Assembly (NCBI GenBank): GCA_963697965.1
Contig: OY969108.1
Coordinates: forward strand, 3,381,515-3,445,514
Length of the DNA stretch: 64,000 nt
Origin: JAPLJC01 sp963697965
GTDB lineage: Bacteria; Desulfobacterota; Desulfobaccia; Desulfobaccales; 0-14-0-80-60-11
Direction: 5' to 3'
Each line of letters opens with the position of its first letter. Within the stretch, counting starts at the first letter, position 1. A program made the translations under genes and the position numbers. This document shows, piece by piece, positions 50,622 to 60,183 of the stretch. Below the pieces are notes generated by a model. That model had not been told where the DNA came from and ran no database searches. It saw only the letters and a program-made list of their open reading frames with translations.

Positions 50622-51331
50622 TGGCCGTTTCTTCCCAAGAACCTGCATTTGTGATGCATGGTGCCCGAGCAGCGGTCGCGGGCGGGATGGTGCATATCGA
50701 AGAGCAGGTCAAGGCGCTGGAACGAGCGGTAGTGGAGAACACTGGTTTGGCCTTTGATCTTGCAAGAACACTGATTGAGAGCACGTGCAGGACGATAATC
50801 ACCGAGCGGGCAGGCGCTTTTGATCAGGATGATGATTTACCGAGACTTTTTAGGACAGCATCTCAGTTAGTACCCTTTCTTCCGTTAGCACTTGCGAGTG
50901 ACTCCGATGCGAGAAGAAGCTTGCTTCAGACCCTCAGCGGCCTGAGTACGGCTTTGCAGGGGATATGCGAATTGAGAAACACCTTCGGCTTTGCCTCCCA
51001 TGGCAGCGATGCTCCGCGCCCGGCAATGGAGGGGGTTCAAGCATTGCTTGCTGCTCAAGCTGCGGATACTATTGTCGGCTTCCTGTATCGGGTTCATCGG
51101 CAAGACCTATCGCGGCCCCGATCCGTGCCGTTGGAGTATGACGACCATCCCGATTTCAACGAATGGATTGATGAACAAAGTGAGCTGGTGCAAATCCTGG
51201 CGCTGTCGCCTTACCAGGCGAGTGAAGTTCTGTTCAGCGTTGACTTGGAGGCATATCGCGACTTGCTCTCCGACTACAAGGCCGACGTTGAAGCAGAAAA
51301 GGTCGAAGAAGAAGGAGTACCGGCCCTATGA
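50621..51331 (+). CDS. Abi_C-like abortive-infection-type protein inside the type I operon
   Basis: A 236-residue soluble, mostly helical protein. The C-terminal part has CELRNTFGFASHG at 116-128, close to the abortive infection C-terminal (Abi_C) phrase LRNxxGxxHG; the R119-N120...H127 arrangement recalls HEPN-type RNase motifs, though the spacing is wider than the usual Rx4-6H. The region before it (QVKALERAVVENTGLAFDLARTLIESTCRTII) is also typical of these proteins. It starts in the last base of the hsdS stop (TGATG; an ATG at 50612 is an alternative) and ends within the ATGA of hsdR, so it is fully coupled into the restriction operon. A backup cell-death or regulatory role in phage defence is likely but unproven. 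Confidence 0.75.
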   Translation: MAVSSQEPAFVMHGARAAVAGGMVHIEEQVKALERAVVENTGLAFDLARTLIESTCRTIITERAGAFDQDDDLPRLFRTASQLVPFLPLALASDSDARRSLLQTLSGLSTALQGICELRNTFGFASHGSDAPRPAMEGVQALLAAQAADTIVGFLYRVHRQDLSRPRSVPLEYDDHPDFNEWIDEQSELVQILALSPYQASEVLFSVDLEAYRDLLSDYKADVEAEKVEEEGVPAL

Positions 51332-54300
51332 GTTTGAACAGCTTCACCGAATCCGTCGTTGAGCAAGCGGCACTGGCCTGGCTGGAAAGCCTGGGTTACA
51401 CGATCCTGTCGGGGCTGGAGATCGCGCCGGGGGAATCGCAAGCCGAACGTGCAAACTACGGACAGGTCGTGCTGGAACGGCGGTTGCGGCAGGCGCTTCA
51501 GCGACTCAACCAGCGGGTACCGGTGGATGCCCTGGAAGAGGCGTTCCGCAAGCTTACGCTGCAAGATTTGCCGTCATTGATAGCCAACAACCATGTCCTC
51601 CATAGATACCTGGTGGAGGGCGTGCCTGTGGAATACCAGCGCCCTGATGGGTCTATTGGCGGTGACCTGGTCAATGTGCTGGACTACGACAACCCTGAGA
51701 ATAACGAGTTCCTGGCGGTCAACCAGTTTACGGTGGTGGAGGACCGGCACGAGCGCCGGGCGGATGTGGTGCTGTTTGTTAATGGCTTGCCGTTGGCGGT
51801 GATGGAGTTGAAAAATACGGCTACAGAAAGCGCCACCATCTGGTCCGCCTTTAACCAGCTGCAAACCTACAAGCAGCAAATCCCGTCGCTCTTCGCTTAC
51901 AACCAGGCCATGGTGATCTCCGACGGCTTGCAGGCCCGTATCGGCACGCTCACGGCTAACCGCGAGTGGTTCATGCCCTGGCGCACCATTGAGGGGGAGG
52001 AACTGGCCGACACCAGGTTGCCACAGTTGCAAGTGGTGCTTGAAGGCGTCTTCGACAAGCGGCGGTTCCTGGAATTAATCCGATACTTCATCGTGTTCGA
52101 GGACGAGGGCGGTGGGGTCATCGTCAAGAAAATGGCGGGCTATCATCAGTATCATGCGGTGAACCTGGCGCTGGACTCCACGGTGAAGGCAACGGGCGAA
52201 ACGGGAGACAAGCGGGTCGGGGTGGTATGGCACACGCAAGGCTCGGGCAAGAGCTTGACAATGGCCTTCTATGCCGGACGCGTGGTGCTACACCAGGCCA
52301 TGCAGAATCCAACCCTGGTGGTCATTACCGACCGGAATGATTTGGATGACCAGCTTTACGGGACCTTTGCGCGCTGTCACGAGCTTCTCCGGCAACCCCC
52401 CGTGCAGGCACAAAGCCGGGCAGACCTGAGAGAAAAACTGCGGGTGGAGTCGGGGGGGGTCGTGTTCACCACGGTGCAGAAGTTCTTCCCGACGGAAGGT
52501 GAAGATCAGCACCCGTTGCTGTCAGACCGTCGGAATATAGTGGTTATTGCCGACGAAGCCCACCGCAGCCAATATGATTTCATCGACGGGTACGCCCGGC
52601 ACATGCGTGAGGCACTGCCAAATGCGTCGTTCATAGGGTTCACCGGTACCCCCATCGAATTGACCGATAAAAACACCCGCGCCGTGTTCGGCAATTATGT
52701 CAGCGTTTACGACATTGAGCGGGCGGTGAAAGATGGAGCCACGGTCCCTATCTACTATGAGAGCCGCCTTGCCAAACTGGAGCTTGACCAAGCCCAACGG
52801 CCCAAGCTCGATGCGGAATTTGAGGAGGTCACCGAAGGCGAGGAAGTCGAGCACAAGGAGCGGCTCAAGACAAAATGGGCGCAACTTGAGGCCATCGTCG
52901 GAGCCGAAAAGCGGGTTAAATTGGTCGCTCAGGATTTAGTCAACCACTATGAGCGGCGGCTCGAAGCGATGGACGGCAAGGCGATGGTGGTGGGTATGAG
53001 TCGACGCATTTGCATCGAACTTTATAATGCCATAGTCGCCATCCGACCTGACTGGCATCACAAAGACGATGACAAGGGCATCCTGAAGGTCGTAATGACC
53101 GGGTCGGCATCTGACCCGGTCGAATGGCAGTCTCAAATCCGTAACAAACCACGGCGGGAGGAACTGGCCAACAGGTTTAGAGATGACGGGGACCCGTTCA
53201 AAGTGGTCATCGTCCGCGACATGTGGCTGACCGGCTTTGATGTCCCCTGCCTGCATACGATGTACATGGACAAGCCCATGCGAAGTCACGGTCTGATGCA
53301 GGCCATCGCGAGGGTGAATCGGGTTTTTAAGGACAAGCCTGGCGGGTTGGTGGTGGATTACCTGGGCCTTGCCCACGAGTTGAAGGCGGCACTGGCAACC
53401 TACACTGAGAGCGGCGGCAAGGGCCAAACGGCCATCGACCAGGGGGAAGCTGTGGCGGTGATGCTGGAGAAGTACGAGGTCTGCTGCGGTATCTTCCATG
53501 GCTTCGACTTGTCCACCTGGAAAACTGGCGGTCCACAAGAGCGATTATCTATCCTGCCATATGCACAGGAACATGTGTTGCGGCAGGACGACGGCAAAAA
53601 CCGCCTATCGAAGGCGGTTACCGAGCTGTCAAAGGCGTTCGCCTTGTCGGTGCCACACGATAAGGCGCTGGAAATTCGAGATGATGTGGCTTTTTTTCAG
53701 GCCGTGAAGGTGGTTATTGGCAAAAGCCCAACGGATGACCGGCGCACTCCCGAGGAAATCGACCATGCGATCCGGCAGATCGTATCGAGAGCGGTGGCAT
53801 CGGACGAGGTGATTGACATCTTCGCGGCCGCCGGACTCAAGAAGCCAGACATATCCATCCTATCCGATGAGTTCTTGGCTGAAATCCGAGGGCTCCCGCA
53901 GCGCAATCTGGCGGTCGAGATGCTTCGCAAACTACTGGACGGCGAGATCAAGACACGCAGCAGGAAAAACATAATCCAGGGCCGATCTTTCGCAGAGATG
54001 CTTGAGAACTCGATCAAACGCTATCAAAATCGGGCCATCGAAGCTGCACAGGTCATTGAGGAAATGATTGCGTTGGCCAAGAACCTCCGCGAAGCTGATC
54101 GGCGAGGAGAAGCGCTCGGGCTGACAGAGGATGAAGTAGCCTTTTATGACGCCCTGGAGGTCAACGACAGCGCCGTAAAGGTGCTTGGTGATGAAACCCT
54201 TCAGATCATAGCCCAGGAGCTTGTCCGAGCCGTGAGGAACAATGTGGCGATCGACTGGACCCTGCGTGAAAACGTTCGAGCTCAGATGCGAGTAATGATT

Positions 54301-54411
54301 AAACGCATCTTGCGGAAATATGGCTATCCGCCGGACAAACAGGAGAAGGCTACCTTAACGGTTCTTGAACAAGCAGAAGTGCTGTGTAAGGATTGGGCGG
54401 AGAACCATTAA
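51328..54411 (+). CDS. hsdR: Type I restriction endonuclease subunit HsdR
   Basis: A 1027-residue motor and nuclease subunit. The PD-(D/E)xK-type nuclease core is D146 (RADVVLF) and E160-x-K162 (AVMELKN), the helicase Walker A is HTQGSGKS at 302-309, and motif II is DEAH (VIADEAHRS). Motif III FIGFTGTPI and later MWLTGFDVPCLHTMYMDKPM and AIARVNR complete a type I-type SF2 helicase. The length is normal. Its stop (TAA, 54409-54411) overlaps the stop of the convergent spermidine-synthase-like gene. Confidence 0.95.
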   Translation: MSLNSFTESVVEQAALAWLESLGYTILSGLEIAPGESQAERANYGQVVLERRLRQALQRLNQRVPVDALEEAFRKLTLQDLPSLIANNHVLHRYLVEGVPVEYQRPDGSIGGDLVNVLDYDNPENNEFLAVNQFTVVEDRHERRADVVLFVNGLPLAVMELKNTATESATIWSAFNQLQTYKQQIPSLFAYNQAMVISDGLQARIGTLTANREWFMPWRTIEGEELADTRLPQLQVVLEGVFDKRRFLELIRYFIVFEDEGGGVIVKKMAGYHQYHAVNLALDSTVKATGETGDKRVGVVWHTQGSGKSLTMAFYAGRVVLHQAMQNPTLVVITDRNDLDDQLYGTFARCHELLRQPPVQAQSRADLREKLRVESGGVVFTTVQKFFPTEGEDQHPLLSDRRNIVVIADEAHRSQYDFIDGYARHMREALPNASFIGFTGTPIELTDKNTRAVFGNYVSVYDIERAVKDGATVPIYYESRLAKLELDQAQRPKLDAEFEEVTEGEEVEHKERLKTKWAQLEAIVGAEKRVKLVAQDLVNHYERRLEAMDGKAMVVGMSRRICIELYNAIVAIRPDWHHKDDDKGILKVVMTGSASDPVEWQSQIRNKPRREELANRFRDDGDPFKVVIVRDMWLTGFDVPCLHTMYMDKPMRSHGLMQAIARVNRVFKDKPGGLVVDYLGLAHELKAALATYTESGGKGQTAIDQGEAVAVMLEKYEVCCGIFHGFDLSTWKTGGPQERLSILPYAQEHVLRQDDGKNRLSKAVTELSKAFALSVPHDKALEIRDDVAFFQAVKVVIGKSPTDDRRTPEEIDHAIRQIVSRAVASDEVIDIFAAAGLKKPDISILSDEFLAEIRGLPQRNLAVEMLRKLLDGEIKTRSRKNIIQGRSFAEMLENSIKRYQNRAIEAAQVIEEMIALAKNLREADRRGEALGLTEDEVAFYDALEVNDSAVKVLGDETLQIIAQELVRAVRNNVAIDWTLRENVRAQMRVMIKRILRKYGYPPDKQEKATLTVLEQAEVLCKDWAENH

Positions 54412-56120
54412 TTGACCAGCAGGTTGGGGGGCAGTTGGTTGAATTGGCTGCGGTAACGGAGTTGACTGCTGGCGAACAGGATGGAAAAGATATTGTGGTC
54501 ATCGCTCACGGGGCTTGGGTCTTTCAGCATTTCCCGGGTCACCAGCCGCACCGCCTTCAAGGTCTGGTAATCTTTGGGCGGCATGGGCCCACTGGCGGCC
54601 AGGGAGAGGGCCACTTCCGGGTCCAGGGGGACATTGGCCGCCACCATGCAGGCGTTGCTCACCAGGCCCTCGGATGAGGGGGAGCGCAATTCCAGGACCT
54701 GGGGGAAAACGGCACAGACCGTCGCCAAAACCGCGTCATCGGCGGGTTCATTGTGGGGATCAAAATAGGTGTTGATGATCACCACCCCCCCCGGGCGCAA
54801 GCAGGCCTGCACTTCCCGGAAAAACTCCACGGACAGCAGGTAGTCCGGAGTACCGTCGCCTTGGAACAGGTCAGTGATCACCAGGTCATAGGAGTTCGGA
54901 TGCCGGCGCACAAAGGTGCGGGCGTCTTCCAGGTGAACCTCGATTCCCCGGGGATCGAAGCCGAAAAACTCGGTGGCCGCCTGGAGTGAGTCGGGGTTGA
55001 TCTCCACCGCGGTGACCTGCCGTCCCTGATGCTTAAGGTAGCGGGGGATCATGCCCGCAGCCATCCCCAATACCAGGGCCTTGCGGGCCTCGGGGGCGTA
55101 GGCGTCGGCCAGGCGGGTCATGAATTCGGTATGATCCAACACCACCCCGTCCGAGGTCACGATATTTTGAATAATGCCATCCTGCAGGTAAACCAGGGCC
55201 GGTTTTCGGCCCGCTACCTCCGGTTGCAGCCGCACGACCTTGATATTGCCGAATACCGAGGTGTATTCGGCCAGGACCTTAAAATCCTTACCGATATCGC
55301 TCCTGCCGGCCAGAAGTCTGAAGTAGGATGGCTGCGCCGCCAGCAGACCGCCGCCGCAGATTAAGACCAGCAGGCAGCCGCAGAGCAGCAGTCTCTTGCG
55401 GCCGGGGGCCACCTCCCGGTCCAGCCAGGCCAGGCCGCCCACCACCAGGGCCAGCCCCAGGCTCAGCCACAAGAGGGCGCGAAAGTTGGTCAGGTGGGGA
55501 ATCAGTAAAAAGGCGGTGAGCAGGACCCCCGCCACCGAGCCCACCGTGCTGATGAAGAAGACCCTGCCGGCGCCGCCGTCGCCACCGGGGCTGGCATCCC
55601 GGGCCAGGGCGATGAGCAGCGGGTTCATGGCGGACAGGATTACCAGGGGCAAGGCCAGCAGGATGGTCCCGCCCAAAAAACTGGCGGCGATCAGGTTGAG
55701 GGTAGTCAACCGCGGGAATATCAGGGGGTAAAAGGCGGTAGCCAGGACAATGGCCGCGGCGGCGCATAGGGGGGAGGAAAGCAGGATTAGCCGCAAGGCG
55801 TCTCGATCCCGGCTCCGGGAGAGGCGGCCGCCCCATCGGTATCCCAGGGCTAAAAAGATCAGGGTGATTGAGAGGATGCCGGCCCAGATGTAAAGGCTCA
55901 CCCCAAAATAGGGGGTCATAATCCGGGAGGCCAGCACTTCCAGCGCCAGGGTCACCGCTCCGGTCAGGAAGATCAGGACCTCAAAACGCCGCCTTCCGGG
56001 TTCCTGCTGATTATTCTGGGCGGTCTTCTTTCTTTTTTTCACGGTTCTGAGCCGAAAAGTCTTTTCCAGGCTGTCGGCAAGGGGATGGGCGCCCCGGCCT
56101 ACTGCCCCGGATATTGCCAC
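54408..56120 (-). CDS. Membrane-fused spermidine synthase-like protein
   Basis: A 570-residue protein with about seven to eight membrane segments (residues 47-265; e.g. EVLASRIMTPYFGVSLYIWAGILS) and a C-terminal spermidine-synthase-fold methyltransferase-like domain: VLGMAAGMIPRYL, then VTAVEINPDSLQAATEFFGFD, LEDARTFVRRHPNSYDLVITDLFQGDG. Such MFS-like/SpeE fusions are common in bacteria and their substrates are unknown; they need not make spermidine. GTG start with no strong ribosome site, so the start is uncertain. Its stop overlaps the hsdR stop. Confidence 0.82.
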   Translation of the reverse strand: MAISGAVGRGAHPLADSLEKTFRLRTVKKRKKTAQNNQQEPGRRRFEVLIFLTGAVTLALEVLASRIMTPYFGVSLYIWAGILSITLIFLALGYRWGGRLSRSRDRDALRLILLSSPLCAAAAIVLATAFYPLIFPRLTTLNLIAASFLGGTILLALPLVILSAMNPLLIALARDASPGGDGGAGRVFFISTVGSVAGVLLTAFLLIPHLTNFRALLWLSLGLALVVGGLAWLDREVAPGRKRLLLCGCLLVLICGGGLLAAQPSYFRLLAGRSDIGKDFKVLAEYTSVFGNIKVVRLQPEVAGRKPALVYLQDGIIQNIVTSDGVVLDHTEFMTRLADAYAPEARKALVLGMAAGMIPRYLKHQGRQVTAVEINPDSLQAATEFFGFDPRGIEVHLEDARTFVRRHPNSYDLVITDLFQGDGTPDYLLSVEFFREVQACLRPGGVVIINTYFDPHNEPADDAVLATVCAVFPQVLELRSPSSEGLVSNACMVAANVPLDPEVALSLAASGPMPPKDYQTLKAVRLVTREMLKDPSPVSDDHNIFSILFASSQLRYRSQFNQLPPNLLVN

Positions 56121-56320
56121 TAATTGAGTATACTAGAAAATGCGCTGAGGCCCAAAGGCGAAATTTCCAGCCCAGGGCCTGCGGGAGTCCGGAGCATTAT
56201 CTTGAAGCGAAAATTCCTGATCCTGGCCAAGATATCAATGGTAAAATTTCTTTAAAATAGGTAAAATCCGGGCCAAAATCGCGTTGGACCTGAGGGATTA
56301 AACGGTTTTGAGGACGTAGA

Positions 56321-56644
56321 ATGGGAAAGGGCATGCCGCTGGCCAGGATCCACATCAGGCAACTCCTGACGGGGTTGGGCCTGCTGGTGGTGCTGTTGCT
56401 GGCCGCGGCCTTCGTGTTGGGTCTGCTCTCCTTAAAGCGCACCAGCGAGATCGTTTCTGAAGATTTTCAGCAGCAACAACTGATCCTGGCTAAAACCACC
56501 GCCCGCCAGATGGAAGACGGCCTGGAGTTTTTGCGGGGGAGCTCAGGATCCTCGACTATTCCCCGGCCATTCAATATCTGGAGAAAGTGGCCTGGGCCAA
56601 CCGCATGCAGGTCAGTTTCAACGACCTCTCCAAATTGGGGGTGA
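56321..56644 (+). CDS. N-terminal part of frameshifted Cache-PAS histidine kinase
   Basis: This 107-residue frame gives the membrane anchor (LLTGLGLLVVLLLAAAFVLGLLSL) and the start of the periplasmic sensor (KRTSEIVSEDFQQQQLILAKTTARQMEDGLEFLR), then drifts into nonsense. The -1 neighbour frame continues it as GELRILDYSPAIQYLEKVAWANRM, joining the main frame at 56587-58536. A missing G in the five-G run 56535-56539 explains the break. It is a single gene of about 737 residues, interrupted by an indel or by a sequencing error. Confidence 0.8.
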   Translation: MGKGMPLARIHIRQLLTGLGLLVVLLLAAAFVLGLLSLKRTSEIVSEDFQQQQLILAKTTARQMEDGLEFLRGSSGSSTIPRPFNIWRKWPGPTACRSVSTTSPNWG

Positions 56645-58536
56645 CCGCCATTGAACGGCTCGATATTGCGGGCGCCAATGGCGGCCACACCTATATCCTG
56701 GACGCCGGCGGCCCCCGGGTTCTCGCCTACGATGCTAATCAATACGCCGCTGAGGTGGCTTGGGCTAAAGACCCCGCCAATCGCGGCCGTATTCGCCAGG
56801 GGCCGGTGGCACTGGAATCGAGTGGAGGCCGGAAAACGCCTTTTTTCGACCTGGCCATGCCGGTATATGAGCAGAGCGTGGATGAATCGCACCCCCAAGC
56901 CACCGGCATTTGGAGCGGGGTGCTGTTGTTCCGGATAGATGCCAGCCAGTTTACCGGCCACTACTGCGCCGGGATTCGCTCCGGGCACACCGGCTACTGC
57001 TGGGTGCTCAACAGCGATGGGGTTTTTCTCTATCATCCCGAGCGGGAGTTTGTCGGGGAAGACGCCTTTACCGCCCGCGACCGCCGCAATCCGCTGATCA
57101 GTTTCACCAAGATCAACGAACTTCAGAAATCGAAAATGCTGGCTGGAGCGGAAGGGACCTCCCGTTACACCTCAGGCTGGAACCGGGGTGTCCTCGGGCC
57201 GATGGAAAAATTCGTGGCCTACAGCCATGTCAAGGTGAACCCGGATGGTTCCCGAATCTGGCCGGTGGCGGTGGTGGCGCCCACCTCTGAAGTCTATGGC
57301 ACCATCCATTCCCTCTACATCCGGCAATTCCTTATCCAGGGGATTCTGATTTTCGCCCTGATTCTGGCGGCCTGTGCGGTAATCTACTATGGGTTGCGCT
57401 GGTCGGTGGAACTCCAGCGGGAGGTGGACCGTACCACCGCGGATTTGCGCCGCAGCCGGGAGCAATACAAATCGGTGGTGGAAAACGCCCTGGACTTCAT
57501 TTTTTTGCTTGATGAAAACGGGAACTTTGTCAGCGCCAATACTGCGGCGGCCAGGGCCTTTGGAATTCCCGCGGCGGAGATTCCCGGCAAAAACCTGGAG
57601 AGATTTTTTGCCCCGGAGGATGCTCAGGCCATATTGAAGCGGGTGCGGGAGGTGATGGACAGCCGCGCAGGCCTAGAAGTCAAATTCCAGGCGCATATCG
57701 GCGAACGCCTTTACTCGCTTTCCACTCATTTTGTGCCCGTTTTCGGAGAGGATGGCGGGACGGTGGAACGGATCCTGTTGATGTCGCGGGATGTCACCGA
57801 GAGCCAGAGGATGGAGGAGCAACTGTTCCAGACCGAAAAGCTGGCTTCCCTGGGCACTCTTTCCGCGGGAGTGGCCCATGAGATCAATAATCCGTTGGCC
57901 GTCATTCTGGGGTTTGCCGAAATTTTACTGGACCGCTTCCCTGAGGGCACCCAGGAACATACGATTCTCGAGACGGTGGAACGCCAGGGGCTCAATTGCA
58001 AGCGCATCGTGGAGAACCTGATGGGGTTCGCCCGGCATCCGAGCCAGCCGGAAGAATTTAGCGACCTCAATCATGACCTGCAAGCCGTGCTCCTCCTGGT
58101 GCAGAACACGCTCTTGACTAAACAGATCGAGCTGGAACTCGATCTGGCTGCCGATCTGCCCCAGGTGAAGGGAGGCGCGGGCGAACTACAGCAGGTCTTT
58201 CTCAATTTAATCACCAATGCCGCGGCGGCCATGCCGGAGGGAGGCAAGCTGACGGTAGCCAGCCGCCAACATGCCAGCGGCAATTTGGTGGAAGCCATTA
58301 TTGCCGATACCGGGACGGGCATTCCCAAGGAGAACGCCGACCGTATCTTCGACCCCTTCTTCACTACCAAAAAAGTGGGGGAGGGCACGGGGTTGGGCCT
58401 CTTTGTCAGCTATACCATCGTGGAAAAGCTGGGCGGCCATATCAGGTTCGAAACCAGGACCGCCGAGGAAGATGCCGCCGCCAGCGGCACCACCTTCTTT
58501 GTCACCTTGCAACCCGTATTCCCGGAGACTGCCTAG
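56587..58536 (+). CDS. Cache-PAS histidine kinase, main frame
   Basis: A 649-residue frame that contains most of the kinase. It begins within the periplasmic Cache-type domain (GHTYILDAGGPRVLAYDANQ...; GYCWVLNSDGVFLYHPE), followed by a second membrane helix (FLIQGILIFALILAACAVIYYGL), a PAS domain (YKSVVENALDFIFLLDENGNFVSANTAAARAFGI), HisKA (SAGVAHEINNPLAVILGFAEIL) and HATPase_c (NLITNAAAAMPEGG; GTGIPKENADRIFDPFFTTK; GTGLGLF). The membrane-anchored start is in the other frame at 56321. No response regulator is adjacent. Its stop codon is also the first triplet of the MITE-like element at 58534. Confidence 0.88.
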   Translation: MAWANRMQVSFNDLSKLGVTAIERLDIAGANGGHTYILDAGGPRVLAYDANQYAAEVAWAKDPANRGRIRQGPVALESSGGRKTPFFDLAMPVYEQSVDESHPQATGIWSGVLLFRIDASQFTGHYCAGIRSGHTGYCWVLNSDGVFLYHPEREFVGEDAFTARDRRNPLISFTKINELQKSKMLAGAEGTSRYTSGWNRGVLGPMEKFVAYSHVKVNPDGSRIWPVAVVAPTSEVYGTIHSLYIRQFLIQGILIFALILAACAVIYYGLRWSVELQREVDRTTADLRRSREQYKSVVENALDFIFLLDENGNFVSANTAAARAFGIPAAEIPGKNLERFFAPEDAQAILKRVREVMDSRAGLEVKFQAHIGERLYSLSTHFVPVFGEDGGTVERILLMSRDVTESQRMEEQLFQTEKLASLGTLSAGVAHEINNPLAVILGFAEILLDRFPEGTQEHTILETVERQGLNCKRIVENLMGFARHPSQPEEFSDLNHDLQAVLLLVQNTLLTKQIELELDLAADLPQVKGGAGELQQVFLNLITNAAAAMPEGGKLTVASRQHASGNLVEAIIADTGTGIPKENADRIFDPFFTTKKVGEGTGLGLFVSYTIVEKLGGHIRFETRTAEEDAAASGTTFFVTLQPVFPETA

Positions 58537-58729
58537 TGTTATGTCACACGGAAATGTTGCCTAAATGCTTTGGCTTTTTCCCTCCCCCTTGAGGGGGCGA
58601 CACCGGGTGGGGGTGGTAATTTATTGTTCACTTACCATTTGTTGCCACCCTCCCCCCAACCCCCTCCCCTCTCAGGGAGGGGGGGTTATCTCAGATTTTT
58701 TGTTAAGATAATTGTGGGACATAATGCTA
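58534..58729. mobile_element. MITE-like imperfect palindromic element, second copy
   Basis: 196 bp with terminal inverted repeats TAGTGTTATGTCACAC and, on the other strand, TAGCATTATGTCCCAC (13 of 16 identical). The inside is a large imperfect palindrome of CCCTCCCC / GGGGAGGG-type blocks with a short AT-rich centre. It encodes nothing. The first three bases are the histidine kinase stop codon. It resembles the element at 1121-1300 in ends and layout, though inner sequences differ. Confidence 0.6.
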
Positions 58730-58796
58730 TCCAGGCTTAGACCACAAGAGTTAATTAGAAATGCTGCACCGCGATCCCGCTAGGGAGGATCAAATC

Positions 58797-60080
58797 ATGC
58801 GTGCCCAGGTAGATTCTGAATCCAGGGAGATTCACAGGTCCTCCACCGGCAAACCTTGGGTCCAGTTGCTGGCTGGGGTCGTTGGCATGATGATGATCTC
58901 AAGCCTCCAATATGCGTGGACGCTGTTTGTACCCTCATTTACCGGAACCTTTAAGTGGCCCCTTCCGGCCGTTTCCCTAGCCTTAACCCTGTTTATCATT
59001 TTTATGACCTATCTGGCGCCGCTGACCGGCTATCTGTTAGACCGGTTCGGCACCCGCCTCTTCTTCACATTGGCCGCTTTCTGTGTGGGCATCGGCTGGT
59101 CGGCCATGGGGTTGGTCAAGTCGTTGCTGGCGCTCTATTATTTCTATGGCCTGGCAGGGGTAGGAGCCAGTTTTATTTATACCGGCGGCATAGCTGCCGC
59201 CCTCAAATGGTTCCCCCAAAAAAGGGGACTGGCCTCCGGCGTGATGGCCGCTGGTTTCGGTTCAGGCGCGGCGCCATTGATTCCTTTGTTCGGGTATCTA
59301 TTGGGAAGATTCGGTTATGGGGCCACTTTTCTGATGACGGGCATAGGTTTCGGAGTCATCCTCCTCATTGTGGCGCAAGTTCTCCATTTTCCCGCCGAGG
59401 CCGCGGACGCCGGCCCCTTCGAGTCACCTGCTGCTGCTCCCAGGGTTGAGGAGCAGGGTCTCACTCCCATGGAGATGTTGGAGACCCCCCATTTTTACTT
59501 GATATACTTAATCTTTGTAGCCATGGCCTCCGGTTATTTGATGATAACGGCCCAGGCCAAGCCCCTCGCCCAACATTTGGGCATAGCCGCCAATATCGCT
59601 ATCCTGGCCGTTACCCTGAGCAGCATCGGCAATGGCTTAGGAAGGGTGGTGTGGGGCTTTCTCTCCGACAAGCTGGGACGTGAGATCGCCATGGTGATTG
59701 ACTTTCTCATCGGCGCCGCGGCTGTGGCCTTACTGCCGGTCCTGGGGCGCAACCCTATCTTCTTTGTGCTGTTGATCGCGTTGGCCATGTTCAGCTTCGG
59801 GCCGATTTTTGCCTTTTTCCCGCCCCTCACCGCGGACCGCTTCGGCACCGCCTATCTGGCGACCAACTACGGCTTTGTCTACAGCGCCAAGGGCATCGGT
59901 GGTATCATCGGCGGAGTTATCCTTTCTTCCTGCATGCTTTGGGTCGGCTGGACCCTCACCTTTTACGGCGCCGCCGCCCTGGCCGTGCTGGCGGCTTTGG
60001 GAACGCTCATCTTGAAGCGTCTCTCCGGGCCGGATTGGGGGAAACCGGTTGCCCTCATGGGGAAGTGGTCTCTTTCCTGA
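58797..60080 (+). CDS. OFA-family MFS transporter
   Basis: A 427-residue inner-membrane transporter with 12 membrane segments. The oxalate:formate antiporter family look is given by LQYAWTLFVPSF...WPLPAVSLALTLFIIFMTYLAPLTGYLLDRFGTR, GLAGVGASFIYTGGIAAALKWFPQKRGLASG and the later GFLSDKLGR. Substrate cannot be told; OFA members carry oxalate, formate, lactate or other monocarboxylates. The start is the ATG at 58797, preceded by AGGGAGGA; an ATG 12 codons earlier is less likely. Confidence 0.85.
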   Translation: MRAQVDSESREIHRSSTGKPWVQLLAGVVGMMMISSLQYAWTLFVPSFTGTFKWPLPAVSLALTLFIIFMTYLAPLTGYLLDRFGTRLFFTLAAFCVGIGWSAMGLVKSLLALYYFYGLAGVGASFIYTGGIAAALKWFPQKRGLASGVMAAGFGSGAAPLIPLFGYLLGRFGYGATFLMTGIGFGVILLIVAQVLHFPAEAADAGPFESPAAAPRVEEQGLTPMEMLETPHFYLIYLIFVAMASGYLMITAQAKPLAQHLGIAANIAILAVTLSSIGNGLGRVVWGFLSDKLGREIAMVIDFLIGAAAVALLPVLGRNPIFFVLLIALAMFSFGPIFAFFPPLTADRFGTAYLATNYGFVYSAKGIGGIIGGVILSSCMLWVGWTLTFYGAAALAVLAALGTLILKRLSGPDWGKPVALMGKWSLS

Positions 60081-60183
60081 GGAGCGGCGTTCAATGAGCC
60101 GCTCGCGTCGCCGCAGTCTTGCTCCCAAAAGGTACTGCTGGCTTAGAGGCTCCACATAAGTGAATTGCTTAGGAGGCTGGCAG

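Noticed and set aside
47825..54411. Whether the restriction operon lies in a prophage or integrative element
   Set aside because: No integrase, att-like repeat or phage gene was found on either side; only a precise 3' border was seen.
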